Origin: Halopseudomonas sp002296055
GTDB taxonomy: Bacteria > Pseudomonadota > Gammaproteobacteria > Pseudomonadales > Pseudomonadaceae
Strand: one strand, 5' to 3'
DNA length: 64,000 bases
NCBI RefSeq assembly: GCF_050876985.1
Contig: NZ_JBPAPP010000002.1
Below the pieces are notes generated by a model. The model saw nothing but the letters and a program-made list of their open reading frames with translations. It was not told the DNA's origin and did not search any database. A program made the position numbers and the translations under genes. Shown piece by piece: positions 53,230 to 61,495 of this stretch (its first letter is position 1; the number at the start of each line of letters is the position of its first letter).

Positions 53230-53705
53230 GTGCCCTGCCCCGGTGCCAGATAATCACCACTCTTACCACCAGATTTGCTCAACAAACGCGTGCTCTCGAT
53301 AACCATGCCCTTATCAACCGCCTTGCACATATCATACAAGGTCAACGCAGCGACGCTGGCGGCGGTCAGCGCTTCCATTTCGACGCCTGTTTGCCCGGCC
53401 AGCTTACAGCGGGCCTGAATGCAAACGGCATCCGGCGGCAGCGGTGTCAGCTCGACCTTGACGCTGGTGAGCATCAGCGGATGGCACAACGGGATCAAAT
53501 CAGAGGTCTTCTTGGCAGCTTGAATCCCGGCGATACGCGCCACGGCCAGCACGTCGCCCTTGGGATGCCCGCCCGACTGAATCAGGTCGAGGGTCGCGGG
53601 ACGCATCCGCACCAACGTTTCGGCCACCGCCTCGCGCTGAGTAACAGACTTGGCGGTGACATCGACCATGTTCGCCCGCCCTTGTGCGTCCAGATGAGTC
53701 AGCAT
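53226..53705 (-). CDS. moaC: Cyclic pyranopterin monophosphate synthase MoaC
   Basis: Converts the MoaA product to cyclic pyranopterin monophosphate. The 159-residue protein shows AARANMVDVTAKSVTQREA-type N-terminus (here GRANMVDVTAKSVTQREA), LIPLCHPLMLTSV and GVEMEALTAASVAALTLYDM, the family signatures. First gene of the moa operon. A palindrome lies 34 bases upstream. Confidence 0.96.
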   Translation of the reverse strand: MLTHLDAQGRANMVDVTAKSVTQREAVAETLVRMRPATLDLIQSGGHPKGDVLAVARIAGIQAAKKTSDLIPLCHPLMLTSVKVELTPLPPDAVCIQARCKLAGQTGVEMEALTAASVAALTLYDMCKAVDKGMVIESTRLLSKSGGKSGDYLAPGQGT

Positions 53706-53738
53706 AGAGTGAACCCCTTGAATACTTGCGGTCTACTT

Positions 53739-53755
53739 TACTGCAATCTGCAGTA
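53739..53755 (-). promoter_or_regulatory. Operator-like palindrome upstream of moaC
   Basis: TACTGCA-ATC-TGCAGTA is a perfect seven-base inverted repeat with a three-base spacer. It is placed where a repressor or activator of the moa operon could bind. The protein is unknown. Confidence 0.4.
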
Positions 53756-53840
53756 CGGCAGAACCGGACAACCCTGAAACCGTCACGAAAATAACCCTAA
53801 GATATCCCTGCCACCTTGAAATCGGCGGCGGCGTGCCTAT

Positions 53841-53877
53841 ATAGCGAAAAGCTATTCAGGGTTTAGTTGAAATTTAT
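53841..53877 (+). promoter_or_regulatory. OxyR binding site upstream of ahpC
   Basis: Four tetranucleotides with exact seven-base spacing: ATAG (53841), CTAT (53852), TTAG (53863), TTAT (53874). This fits the OxyR pattern ATAG-N7-CTAT-N7-ATAG-N7-CTAT with 14 of 16 core matches. A plausible -10 TATTTA lies just downstream at 53883, so the site would overlap a poor -35, as in OxyR-activated promoters. Confidence 0.8.
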
Positions 53878-53959
53878 TTTAAGTATTTAGCCCAGGCGCA
53901 TACCATTGCTCCTGTCTTCTCAACCAACGACGAAAACGACTCAGATAAGGAGTTTTTCA

Positions 53960-54523
53960 ATGTCCGTAATCAATACTGAAATCAAACCTTTCAAGGCTTC
54001 CGCATTCAAGAACGGCGAGTTCTTCGACCTGACCGAAGCTGACGTTAAAGGCAAGTGGGCAGTGTTCTTCTTCTACCCGGCCGACTTCACCTTCGTTTGC
54101 CCGACTGAGCTGGGCGACGTTGCCGACTACTACGACGAGCTGCAGAAGATGGGCGTTGAAGTGTACTCGGTCTCCACCGACACCCACTTCACCCACAAAG
54201 CATGGCACGACAGCTCCGAAACCATCGGCAAGATCCAGTACGCCATGATCGGTGACCCGACCATGCAGATCAGCCGCAACTTCGAAGTTCTGCGCGAAGA
54301 TCAGGGCCTGGCCAACCGCGGTACCTTCATCATCGACCCGCAGGGCGTGATTCAAGCTGTTGAAATCACCTCCGAAGGTATCGGCCGCAACGCCGAAGAC
54401 ATGGTCCGCAAGGTCAAGGCAGCCCAGTACATCGCTGCTCACCCGGGTGAAGTTTGCCCGGCCAAGTGGAAGGAAGGCGAAGCCACTCTGGCTCCCTCCC
54501 TCGACCTGGTAGGCAAGATCTAA
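53960..54523 (+). CDS. ahpC: Alkyl hydroperoxide reductase AhpC
   Basis: Typical two-cysteine peroxiredoxin of 187 residues that reduces H2O2 and organic peroxides. Peroxidatic C47 (DFTFVCPTE) and resolving C166 (GEVCPAKW). I chose ATG 53960 (MSVINTEIKPF) after AAGGAG; the upstream in-frame ATG lacks similarity. AhpF follows 103 bases downstream beyond a terminator-like hairpin. Confidence 0.97.
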   Translation: MSVINTEIKPFKASAFKNGEFFDLTEADVKGKWAVFFFYPADFTFVCPTELGDVADYYDELQKMGVEVYSVSTDTHFTHKAWHDSSETIGKIQYAMIGDPTMQISRNFEVLREDQGLANRGTFIIDPQGVIQAVEITSEGIGRNAEDMVRKVKAAQYIAAHPGEVCPAKWKEGEATLAPSLDLVGKI

Positions 54524-54536
54524 GATCGGCCTGATG

Positions 54537-54587
54537 ACCCGGCCCGCTGCGCAGCCTCAGGCGCGCAGACGGCGGGCCGGGTTTTTT
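54537..54587 (+). terminator. Terminator between ahpC and ahpF
   Basis: ACCCGGCCCGC pairs with GCGGGCCGGGT over 11 base pairs, with an inner TGCGC/GCGCA pairing, followed by six T. It probably reduces ahpF relative to ahpC, an arrangement common in this locus. Confidence 0.85.
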
Positions 54588-54626
54588 ATGCCCAGAATTT
54601 GACTCTTATTCAAAAAGGACACGCAC

Positions 54627-56210
54627 ATGTTGGACGCTAACCTGAAGAAGCAACTGGACACGTACCTGCAGCACATCGTTAACCCGATTGAAGTCAGCGT
54701 GTCCACCGATGACAGCCCCAAGGGCAAAGAATTGCATGAACTCGCGGTCGAAATCGCTGAAATGTCGAGCAAAATCGGCCTGGTAGCCGCCGAAGACAAA
54801 CGCACCCCGAGCATGGGTGTGGGTCCGGCAGGCGAAACACCTCGGATCCGCTTCGCCGGCATTCCGATGGGCCACGAGTTCACCTCTCTGGTACTGGCGC
54901 TGCTGCAGTCCGGCGGCCATCCGTCCAAGGCAGACCCGGCGCTGCTGGAGCAGATCCGCAACCTGGACGGCGAGTTTCACTTTGAAACCTACATCTCGCT
55001 GTCCTGCCAGAACTGCCCGGACGTGGTCCAGGCGCTGAACCTGATGGCGGTGCTGAACCCCAAGATCACCCACGTGATGATTGACGGCGCCCTGTTCCAG
55101 GACGAAGTCGACGAGCGCCAGATCATGGCCGTGCCATCGGTCTACCTGAACGGCCAGCCGTTCGGTCAGGGCCGCATGACCCTCGCCGAGATCGTCAACA
55201 AGGTCGATAGCGGTGCCAGCAAGCGCAAGGCCGCCGAGCTGAACGAAAAAGCGCCGTACGACGTGCTGATCGTTGGTGGTGGCCCAGCCGGCGCCTCGGC
55301 GGCCATCTACGCTGCGCGTAAGGGCATCCGCACCGGTATCGTTGCCGAGCGCTTCGGTGGCCAGGTGATGGATACCGTCGGCATCGAGAACTTCATCTCC
55401 GTGCCCTACACCGAAGGCCCCAAGCTGGTTGCCAGCCTGGAGCAACACGTGAAGGAGTACGAGGTTGACGTGATTACCGAGCAAAAGGCCGCCAGCCTGG
55501 AAACTGGTGACTACGTCGAGATTGGCCTGGAAAGTGGCGCCACCCTGCGCAGCCGTTCGGTCATTCTGGCGACCGGCGCGCGCTGGAGAGAAATGAACGT
55601 GCCCGGTGAGCAGGAATACCGCGGCAAGGGCGTGGCCTACTGCCCACACTGTGACGGCCCGCTGTTCAAGGGCAAACGCGTAGCCGTGATTGGCGGGGGC
55701 AACTCCGGTATCGAGGCCGCGATTGACCTGGCCGGTATCGTCGAGCACGTCACCGTGCTGGAGTTTGCCGACACCCTGCGCGCCGACGAGGTACTGCAGC
55801 GCAAGGCACGCTCGATGAAAAACATCGAGATCATCAAGAACGCGCAAACCACTGAGGTTCGCGGCGACGGCAACAAGGTCGTCGGTCTGACCTACAAGGA
55901 CCGCAGCAACGACGAGCTCAAGCAGGTCGACGTCGCAGGTATCTTTGTGCAGATCGGCTTGGTGCCCAACACCGAGTGGCTGAAGGACAGCGAGCTGAAC
56001 CTGACCCGCTTTGGTGAGATCGAGATCGATGCGCGTGGCGCTACCAACCTCGACGGCGTATTCGCCGCGGGCGACGTGACCACCGTGCCGTTCAAGCAGA
56101 TCATCATCGCCATGGGCGCCGGCTCCACGGCATCGCTGGCCGCCTTCGACCACCTGATCCGCACGCCGGACCCGGCGCAGGTCGAGCAAAGCGAAGCCGT
56201 CACGGCCTGA
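54627..56210 (+). CDS. ahpF: Alkyl hydroperoxide reductase flavoprotein AhpF
   Basis: NADH-dependent flavoprotein of 527 residues that re-reduces AhpC. It has the N-terminal double thioredoxin fold with C127 and C130 (SCQNCPDV), an FAD domain (DVLIVGGGPAGASAAIYAARKG near 212-233, split here by function), the thioredoxin-reductase site C339/C342 (YCPHCDGP) and an NAD domain (AVIGGGNSGIEAAIDLAG). The ribosome site is AAAAGGAC. Confidence 0.97.
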   Translation: MLDANLKKQLDTYLQHIVNPIEVSVSTDDSPKGKELHELAVEIAEMSSKIGLVAAEDKRTPSMGVGPAGETPRIRFAGIPMGHEFTSLVLALLQSGGHPSKADPALLEQIRNLDGEFHFETYISLSCQNCPDVVQALNLMAVLNPKITHVMIDGALFQDEVDERQIMAVPSVYLNGQPFGQGRMTLAEIVNKVDSGASKRKAAELNEKAPYDVLIVGGGPAGASAAIYAARKGIRTGIVAERFGGQVMDTVGIENFISVPYTEGPKLVASLEQHVKEYEVDVITEQKAASLETGDYVEIGLESGATLRSRSVILATGARWREMNVPGEQEYRGKGVAYCPHCDGPLFKGKRVAVIGGGNSGIEAAIDLAGIVEHVTVLEFADTLRADEVLQRKARSMKNIEIIKNAQTTEVRGDGNKVVGLTYKDRSNDELKQVDVAGIFVQIGLVPNTEWLKDSELNLTRFGEIEIDARGATNLDGVFAAGDVTTVPFKQIIIAMGAGSTASLAAFDHLIRTPDPAQVEQSEAVTA

Positions 56211-56225
56211 GCAGTAGACGGACCC

Positions 56226-56254
56226 AAAAAAGGCAGCCTATGGCTGCCTTTTTT
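56226..56254 (+). terminator. Terminator after ahpF
   Basis: AGGCAGCC-TAT-GGCTGCCT stem flanked by A and T runs, 16 bases after the ahpF stop. The symmetry lets it also serve the convergent HD-GYP gene. Confidence 0.93.
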
Positions 56255-56269
56255 ATTCGTAAGTCCGCT

Positions 56270-57517
56270 TTATTCGCCCATCCAGAAACGCTCAAGATTC
56301 TTGAAAGGCCAGTCCTGCGGGTCTTCACGAGCCTGGATACGCTCGCTTTCGTCCGGCTCTGCCAGGTTGATCAGCTTCACCGGGACCGCCTGCTTCAGCG
56401 TTGCCGAGTAAAAAACCCGAACGTGCGGAAGCAAAAGCGCACCGGCGTTTTGCTCAACCACCACCCCCAGGCGACCTGAGGTCAGCCGCACCAGCGAGCC
56501 TACCGGGTAGATACCCAGCATGCGCACAAACAGCTGGAACAGCTTAGGGTCAAAATGCCCCTGCCAACTGGCCATGCGGCTGAGAGACTCGGACGGGTCC
56601 CAACCGGCCTTGTAAGGGCGGTTGGAAGTAATGGCGTCATATACGTCGCAGATAGCCCCCATGCGCGCCATCATGCTGATCTGCTCTGCCGGCAGGCGCT
56701 CAGGGTAGCCGCTGCCGTCCATTTTCTCGTGATGATGCAGACAGACATCCAGCACCGGTTCGGGGACGTCCTGCCACGCCTGCAGCAGTTTGTAGCCCTC
56801 CAGCGGATGCTGACGCATGACGTCAAATTCCTGGTCGGTCAGCCGGCCCGGCTTGTTCAGCACCTCCTCAGGCATCATCGCCTTACCGAGGTCGTGCAAC
56901 AGCCCAGCCATGCCCGCATCCCGCACTGCGGCTTCGTCCAGCCCGGCCGCCCGCGCCAGCCCTACCATCAGGGCGGCTACGGCAACCGAGTGCAGGTAGG
57001 TGTACTCATCCTTATGCTTGATACGTGCCACGCTGAGCAGCGCGTGGGGGTTGCGAGCCAGGGAGCGGTTCATATCCTCAACCAGGTCCTGCAGCCCCTC
57101 GGTATCCAGCGCCTTGCCCAGACGCACTTCCTGAAACATGCTGCGCACCGCCTGTTTGCCATGGCGGAAAATGGCTTTGGCGCGCTGCACCTCCTCTTCC
57201 AGCGCTACGCTGACCGGCAGCTCCGGCGCCACCGGCGGCATTTCGGCAGTGGGCACTTCAGCGCTGGGACAAGGGGCAGAGTCGCTTTCAGGGGCAGAAT
57301 CGGGCGCGGCGCTGCTGGTTGGGTTAGGAGCAACGTCAGCGCCTTTGGCAGTATCGATCACCACTTCGGTGATAGAACTGTGCACGATGGTCTCGAGGGT
57401 CTTGTCGTCCTCGATCAACAACTTGCGGCTCCAAAAAGGATGATCCAGCCAGGAGCCACAAAACTGGTCTACAAACATGCCCTTACGCAGGGCGGCAGTC
57501 GAAATCTTCTTGAGCAT
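56270..57517 (-). CDS. HD-GYP domain phosphodiesterase with N-terminal DUF3391
   Basis: A 415-residue cytoplasmic protein: DUF3391 (about 1-110; MLKKISTAALRKGMFVDQFC, WLDHPFWSRKLL) and an HD-GYP domain (about 140-330). Metal and signature residues are present: H208-D209 (LLHDLGK), HHHEKMDGSGYP (261-272, GYP at 270-272), and ICDVYDAITSNRPYK. HD-GYP proteins degrade cyclic-di-GMP. A Pro/Ala-rich, acidic insert (about 62-100) separates the domains. Transcribed alone. Confidence 0.92.
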   Translation of the reverse strand: MLKKISTAALRKGMFVDQFCGSWLDHPFWSRKLLIEDDKTLETIVHSSITEVVIDTAKGADVAPNPTSSAAPDSAPESDSAPCPSAEVPTAEMPPVAPELPVSVALEEEVQRAKAIFRHGKQAVRSMFQEVRLGKALDTEGLQDLVEDMNRSLARNPHALLSVARIKHKDEYTYLHSVAVAALMVGLARAAGLDEAAVRDAGMAGLLHDLGKAMMPEEVLNKPGRLTDQEFDVMRQHPLEGYKLLQAWQDVPEPVLDVCLHHHEKMDGSGYPERLPAEQISMMARMGAICDVYDAITSNRPYKAGWDPSESLSRMASWQGHFDPKLFQLFVRMLGIYPVGSLVRLTSGRLGVVVEQNAGALLLPHVRVFYSATLKQAVPVKLINLAEPDESERIQAREDPQDWPFKNLERFWMGE

Positions 57518-57665
57518 GCTCGGTTACGGCCTTTAATGATTGTTGTGCCGCGTATCCGTACAGCCCGCCTCGGCACGGCGTTGCGTGCGCTGCGGATGAC
57601 TCCCTCACTATGATGACAATATGCCATTGGCCGAGCGCCTTTTCCAGCGTGCCGCGCAACCTGGA

Positions 57666-57818
57666 TCAGCTCTCCGGCGTCAGCGGCGCATCAAAGTCTG
57701 CGCCCATTTCATCGGTCAACTCGTCCGGGTCAAACCGCAGCAAGCAGCCTTCTCCCAAAGTGGGCGGCAGGCTGGCCGCGCCAGCGGCCAGCGGGCTCAG
57801 CTCTTCTTCATCGCTCAT
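57666..57818 (-). CDS. Acidic 50-residue ORF coupled to the CBS-domain gene
   Basis: A 50-residue ORF whose ATG overlaps the stop of the CBS gene by ATGA. The product begins MSDEEELSPLAAGAASLPPT, ends DFDAPLTPES, carries about twelve Asp/Glu against one Arg, and has no membrane segment. Third codon positions are GC-rich like the neighbouring genes. Not recognised; I infer a real gene from the coupling and composition. Confidence 0.6.
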   Translation of the reverse strand: MSDEEELSPLAAGAASLPPTLGEGCLLRFDPDELTDEMGADFDAPLTPES

Positions 57819-58228
57819 TTAGGGGCTCCATGCTCGTTATAGGTTTGCATGGCACGCAGAATGTCACGGCGGCTGATCTGCCCTACCAGCCTGCCCTCGT
57901 CCACCACGGGCAAGCGTCGGCGACGCATATTGATAAAGTGCTCGGCCGCCTTGACGATATCGGCGTCCGCATCGATGGTCTCAACAACCACTGTCATCAC
58001 CGAAGCCACACTGCCACCAGCCTCTTCGAAATAACTGCCGGCCAGAATGCCCTTAAGGCAATCACCTTCAGACAACAGCCCGACCAGATGCCCATCGGCG
58101 TCGAGTACCGGAGCGCCGGAAATGCGATGGGCCAGTAGGCGGTCGATGGCACGAAACAGATCCATCTCGGGGGAAAAGGTGACCAGGTCCGTGGTCATGT
58201 AATCACGCACTTTGACGGATTTGAGCAT
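57815..58228 (-). CDS. CBS-pair domain protein
   Basis: A 137-residue protein made of two CBS motifs: VRDYMTTDLVTFSPEMDLFR to GISGAPVLD-like AHRISGAPVLDADGHLVGLL, then SVMTVVVETIDADADI to RRRRLPVVDEGRLVGQISRRD. CBS pairs bind adenosine nucleotides. I chose ATG 58228 because AGGAGG lies five bases upstream; an in-frame start 11 codons earlier is not supported. It is coupled to the acidic 50-residue ORF. Confidence 0.9.
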   Translation of the reverse strand: MLKSVKVRDYMTTDLVTFSPEMDLFRAIDRLLAHRISGAPVLDADGHLVGLLSEGDCLKGILAGSYFEEAGGSVASVMTVVVETIDADADIVKAAEHFINMRRRRLPVVDEGRLVGQISRRDILRAMQTYNEHGAPK

Positions 58229-58252
58229 AAAGCCTCCTGTGAGGGTGTGCAG

Positions 58253-58312
58253 GGGAAGCACTGATTACTTCCGCACGCCTTCTGCGAGTGCTCAAGCGTG
58301 CACGTGCTTCCC
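58253..58312. repeat. Palindromic repeat (copy B)
   Basis: GGGAAGCAC (58253-58261) and GTGCTTCCC (58304-58312) are exact inverted arms. The core GGAAGCACTGATTACTTCCG at 58255-58274 differs at two positions from the same stretch in copy A near 46712. It lies between purU and the CBS gene. Confidence 0.7.
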
Positions 58313-58358
58313 TAGCGTCTCGACACTAACGCCGGCAACACAAACGTCCCCCTACAGC

Positions 58359-59210
58359 TTAGCTGAACACCACCGTCTTGTTGTCGTGTACCAGCACCCG
58401 ATCTTCCAGGTGATAGCGCAGCCCGCGCGACAGCACCATCTTTTCCACATCCTTGCCTAGCCGCACCATGTCTTCAGCATTGTTGCGATGGGTGATACGC
58501 ACCACATCCTGCTCGATGATCGGCCCGGCATCGAGTTCTTCTGTCACATAGTGGCAGGTCGCCCCAATCAGCTTGACCCCACGCTGGGCGGCTTGGTGAT
58601 AAGGCCGTGCGCCAACGAAGGACGGCAAAAAACTGTGATGAATATTGATAATGCGGTGTGCGTAACGCTCGCACAGGGCCGGCGGCAAAATCTGCATATA
58701 GCGCGCCAGCACAATACACTCGGCCTCTTGCTCTTCAACCAGTCGAGTAACTTCAGCAAACGCCGGCTCTTTGTCTTTCGGATCGACTGGAACATGATGA
58801 AAGGGAATACCGTGCCACTCCACCATGCTGCGCAAATCGTCATGGTTGGATATGACACTGCTGATGTCACAGTCCAGTTCACCGCTGTGCCAACGGTGCA
58901 ACAAGTCGGCCAGACAGTGGGACTCGCGACTGGCCATCAACACCACTTTCTTACGCACTGCCGAGTCACTTACTCGCCAGTCCATTTGAAACTCTCGGGC
59001 GATCGGCGCGAAGGCAGTGCGCAGCCCTTCCAGGTCAAACGGCAGGGAATCAGCGCGAATCTCATGGCGCATGAAAAACCAACCGGACAAGTTATCCGAA
59101 TGATGATTGGCTTCGGTAATCCAGCCGTTATAGGTTGCCAGTACGTTACTGACCTTGGCGACGATACCAACCCGATCCGGGCAGGCGATTACCAGCCTGA
59201 AAGTGCGCAT
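58359..59210 (-). CDS. purU: Formyltetrahydrofolate deformylase PurU
   Basis: Hydrolyses 10-formyl-THF to THF and formate, balancing one-carbon pools and feeding PurT. The 283-residue protein has an N-terminal ACT domain (RLVIACPDRVGIVAKVSNVL) and a formyl-transferase-type catalytic domain (INIHHSFLPSFVGARPYHQA, GATCHYVTEELDAGPIIEQD) with the catalytic Asn/His/Asp set visible. Confidence 0.95.
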   Translation of the reverse strand: MRTFRLVIACPDRVGIVAKVSNVLATYNGWITEANHHSDNLSGWFFMRHEIRADSLPFDLEGLRTAFAPIAREFQMDWRVSDSAVRKKVVLMASRESHCLADLLHRWHSGELDCDISSVISNHDDLRSMVEWHGIPFHHVPVDPKDKEPAFAEVTRLVEEQEAECIVLARYMQILPPALCERYAHRIINIHHSFLPSFVGARPYHQAAQRGVKLIGATCHYVTEELDAGPIIEQDVVRITHRNNAEDMVRLGKDVEKMVLSRGLRYHLEDRVLVHDNKTVVFS

Positions 59211-59544
59211 TTGCTCTCCTGTGGTGTGCGATTTTCAAAAGACATTGCCCGTATCACTTGAACAGGACATTTCGGGCCGCGACATTCTACCCTGTTGCCC
59301 CTGTTTGCGTGCGGACTAATTCGGTCATCAAGGCGTCAGGCAGAGCGGCGCAAACGAAGACGAGCACTATCGCTGCTTTGGCGATGTTAAAGGGCGTTGC
59401 AGCGGGGAAAGAGATGACATCGCAAACATAAAAACGCCGATTGTGGCACGCTGGGATAGACAACAACTTATTGTAGGTTCAGCAGGCATAACCTATTATT
59501 CTTTTCGTCCTGATTATCAAACTAGACATAAAGGAAACTATCCC
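59211..59544. other. Non-coding gap between purU and mvaT
   Basis: No supported gene in 334 bases. The second half becomes AT-rich and holds the mvaT promoter candidate at 59471-59499. The first half would contain the divergent purU promoter; no clear boxes were seen there. Confidence 0.6.
59471..59499 (+). promoter_or_regulatory. Sigma 70-type promoter of mvaT
   Basis: TTGTAG (59471-59476), a 17-base spacer and TATTAT (59494-59499), about 45 bases before the mvaT ATG. The -10 matches five of six consensus bases; the -35 matches three. Confidence 0.5.
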
Positions 59545-59916
59545 ATGTCCATGCTGCAAGAATACCGAAACATCGAAGAACAGATCCGCGAACTTAAAGA
59601 GCGTCTGAACTCGATGTCCAATGATGACAAACTTAAGAAAGAAATCGAGTTCGAAGAAAAGCTGCGCAGCCTGATGGGCCAGTACAACAAGTCGCTGAAA
59701 GATGTGGCTGCCATTCTTGACCCGGACAACAAACTGGCGGCCCCCAAGGGCAAAGCTGCTGGCGGCGCCAAGCGCGCGCGCAAGGTTAAGCAGTACAAAA
59801 ACCCGAACACCGGCGAGGTTATCGAAACCAAAGGCGGCAACCACAAGACTCTGAAGGCCTGGAAAGAAAAGTACGGCGCCGACACTGTCGAGTCCTGGGT
59901 CACCATCCTGGGCTGA
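59545..59916 (+). CDS. mvaT: H-NS-family transcriptional regulator MvaT
   Basis: Pseudomonas nucleoid protein that silences AT-rich DNA. The 123-residue protein has an N-terminal coiled coil for oligomerisation (about 3-60), and a C-terminal DNA-binding domain with the AT-pincer region KRARKVKQYKNPNTGEV and ETKGGNHKTLKAWK. I chose ATG 59545 (MSMLQEYRN) after AAGGAAA; the upstream extension crosses the promoter. Confidence 0.96.
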   Translation: MSMLQEYRNIEEQIRELKERLNSMSNDDKLKKEIEFEEKLRSLMGQYNKSLKDVAAILDPDNKLAAPKGKAAGGAKRARKVKQYKNPNTGEVIETKGGNHKTLKAWKEKYGADTVESWVTILG

Positions 59917-59933
59917 TAGCCGCAGTGGTCGAC

Positions 59934-59964
59934 AAACCCGATGCCGTTGCATCGGGTTTTTTTT
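59934..59964 (+). terminator. Terminator after mvaT
   Basis: ACCCGATGC-CGTT-GCATCGGGT, nine base pairs, followed by eight T. Confidence 0.93.
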
Positions 59965-60001
59965 ATGCTCAACGCCCCACCACTACGCCACCCGAAGACG
60001 C

Positions 60002-61450
60002 TCAGGCAGAGCCGATACCCAACCGAGCTGCCTGCTGCAGCGCGTATGCGCGCCAACTGTGCAACAACGCTTGCTCAGGCGCGCCCAGTGTCGGCAACAG
60101 GCTATCAATTTCCTGCAGGAAAGCCGGCAGGGTGATAGGTGCGCCCCCTGCCACGCCCGACAACCGGGCAGCGCACCATGCATCCCACTGCTGCTGCTCC
60201 TGCGCGCTCAGACTGTCCGGAAAATTACGCGCCCGATAGCGCGGCAACATGTCCACTAGTCGCTGATCACGCAAGGGCCAACGCATCGCGCCCAAAGCAG
60301 CACCGTCGGCCTCGCGGATAGCCGCCATCAATCGACGATCGGCATCACTGAGAAATCCATCGTAGAGCTGAACCTCGGCGTCCTGTTCGACGCTGTCGCC
60401 CGTTGGCTGCTCCTGATAAATCTCTGCCAGCACGCCTTGCCCCTGGCCACGCCAGGCCGCCAGTTGCTCGGCACGTTTGAGCATCAGCGGCAGGTCCAGC
60501 TGCAAGCGCGCTATATCGGCAGGTAGCAGCACCTTGGTGTCCGCCAGCACCGGACACTTGTTAATGTGAACCAGCTTGAGTCCGGGACGCAGCTGCCCCT
60601 CGGGCAGATCCTCGGCGCGCGTATACAAACGTTCGCGCACCTGCTCGGCCGGCACATCCGTCAGTGCAGCCGGGTCCACCGCCAAGTCATAGACAATCAC
60701 CGCGTTACGGTTGACCGGGTGCCAGCCAAGCGGCAGCACCAGCGATAAACCGCTACGCTCGCGCCCAAAACGACCCGAGACATGCACCAACGGCCGCACT
60801 TGTTGCAGGTCGATGAAGTCGGCCACGCGACGCTTGTCACGTAACCCCAACAGGTAATCAAACAACCGCGGCTGCGCCCGCTTGAGCAGCCGTGCCATGG
60901 CGATGGTGGCGCGCACATCGGCCAGCGCGTCGTGCGCTTGGCCGTGGTCGATGCCGTTGGCGGCGGTCAGCAGCTCGAGCCGCAAGCTGGTAAAGCCGTC
61001 TACCTGTGGCCATTCGATGCCCTCAGGACGCAGCGCGTGGGCAGCACGCAAGGCGTCGAGCAAGTCCCAGCGACTATTGCCGCCCTGCCATTCACGGGCG
61101 TAGGGATCATGGAAGTTGCGGTACAACGAGAAGCGCGTCATCTCGTCGTCAAAACGCAGGTTGTTGTAGCCGACGGTGCAGGTGCCAGGCTGCATCATCT
61201 GCTCATGCAGGCGCTGAATAAAGTCCGCTTCCGGCAGTCCGCTGGCCAGGCGCTGCGGGGTAATGCCGGTGACCAGGCAAGCCTGCGGGTGCGGCAGCAC
61301 ATCGGCCGGCAGCTGGGCGTCGATACACAAGGGTTCGCCCATCTCTTCCAGCTCGGCGTTGGTCGCAATACCCGCCACCTGCAGCGGGCGGTCGCGTCGC
61401 GGATCAATGCCGGTTGACTCGAAGTCGTACCAGAAAAAGCGCTTGGTCAT
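60002..61450 (-). CDS. sbcB: Exodeoxyribonuclease I SbcB
   Basis: 3'-5' single-strand DNA exonuclease for recombination and repair. With ATG 61450 (MTKRFFWYDFESTG) it has 482 residues: DEDD exonuclease domain with D9/E11, NLRFDDEMTRFSLYRNF, HDALADVRATIAMA, then the SH3-like and C-terminal helical domains typical of ExoI. The 12-codon upstream extension is not supported. Confidence 0.95.
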   Translation of the reverse strand: MTKRFFWYDFESTGIDPRRDRPLQVAGIATNAELEEMGEPLCIDAQLPADVLPHPQACLVTGITPQRLASGLPEADFIQRLHEQMMQPGTCTVGYNNLRFDDEMTRFSLYRNFHDPYAREWQGGNSRWDLLDALRAAHALRPEGIEWPQVDGFTSLRLELLTAANGIDHGQAHDALADVRATIAMARLLKRAQPRLFDYLLGLRDKRRVADFIDLQQVRPLVHVSGRFGRERSGLSLVLPLGWHPVNRNAVIVYDLAVDPAALTDVPAEQVRERLYTRAEDLPEGQLRPGLKLVHINKCPVLADTKVLLPADIARLQLDLPLMLKRAEQLAAWRGQGQGVLAEIYQEQPTGDSVEQDAEVQLYDGFLSDADRRLMAAIREADGAALGAMRWPLRDQRLVDMLPRYRARNFPDSLSAQEQQQWDAWCAARLSGVAGGAPITLPAFLQEIDSLLPTLGAPEQALLHSWRAYALQQAARLGIGSA

Positions 61451-61495
61451 GTGTCCCCCTGCTGGCAAAGCGGCAGGGTAACGCACCTTACCGCG

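Noticed and set aside
54606..56189. 527-codon minus-strand ORF opposite ahpF
   Set aside because: Mirrors the length of AhpF almost exactly and has no recognisable fold; it is a codon-bias shadow.
57610..57822. 70-codon plus-strand ORF opposite the acidic micro-ORF
   Set aside because: Serine-rich shadow with no ribosome site; the minus-strand ORF is favoured by its exact coupling to the CBS gene.
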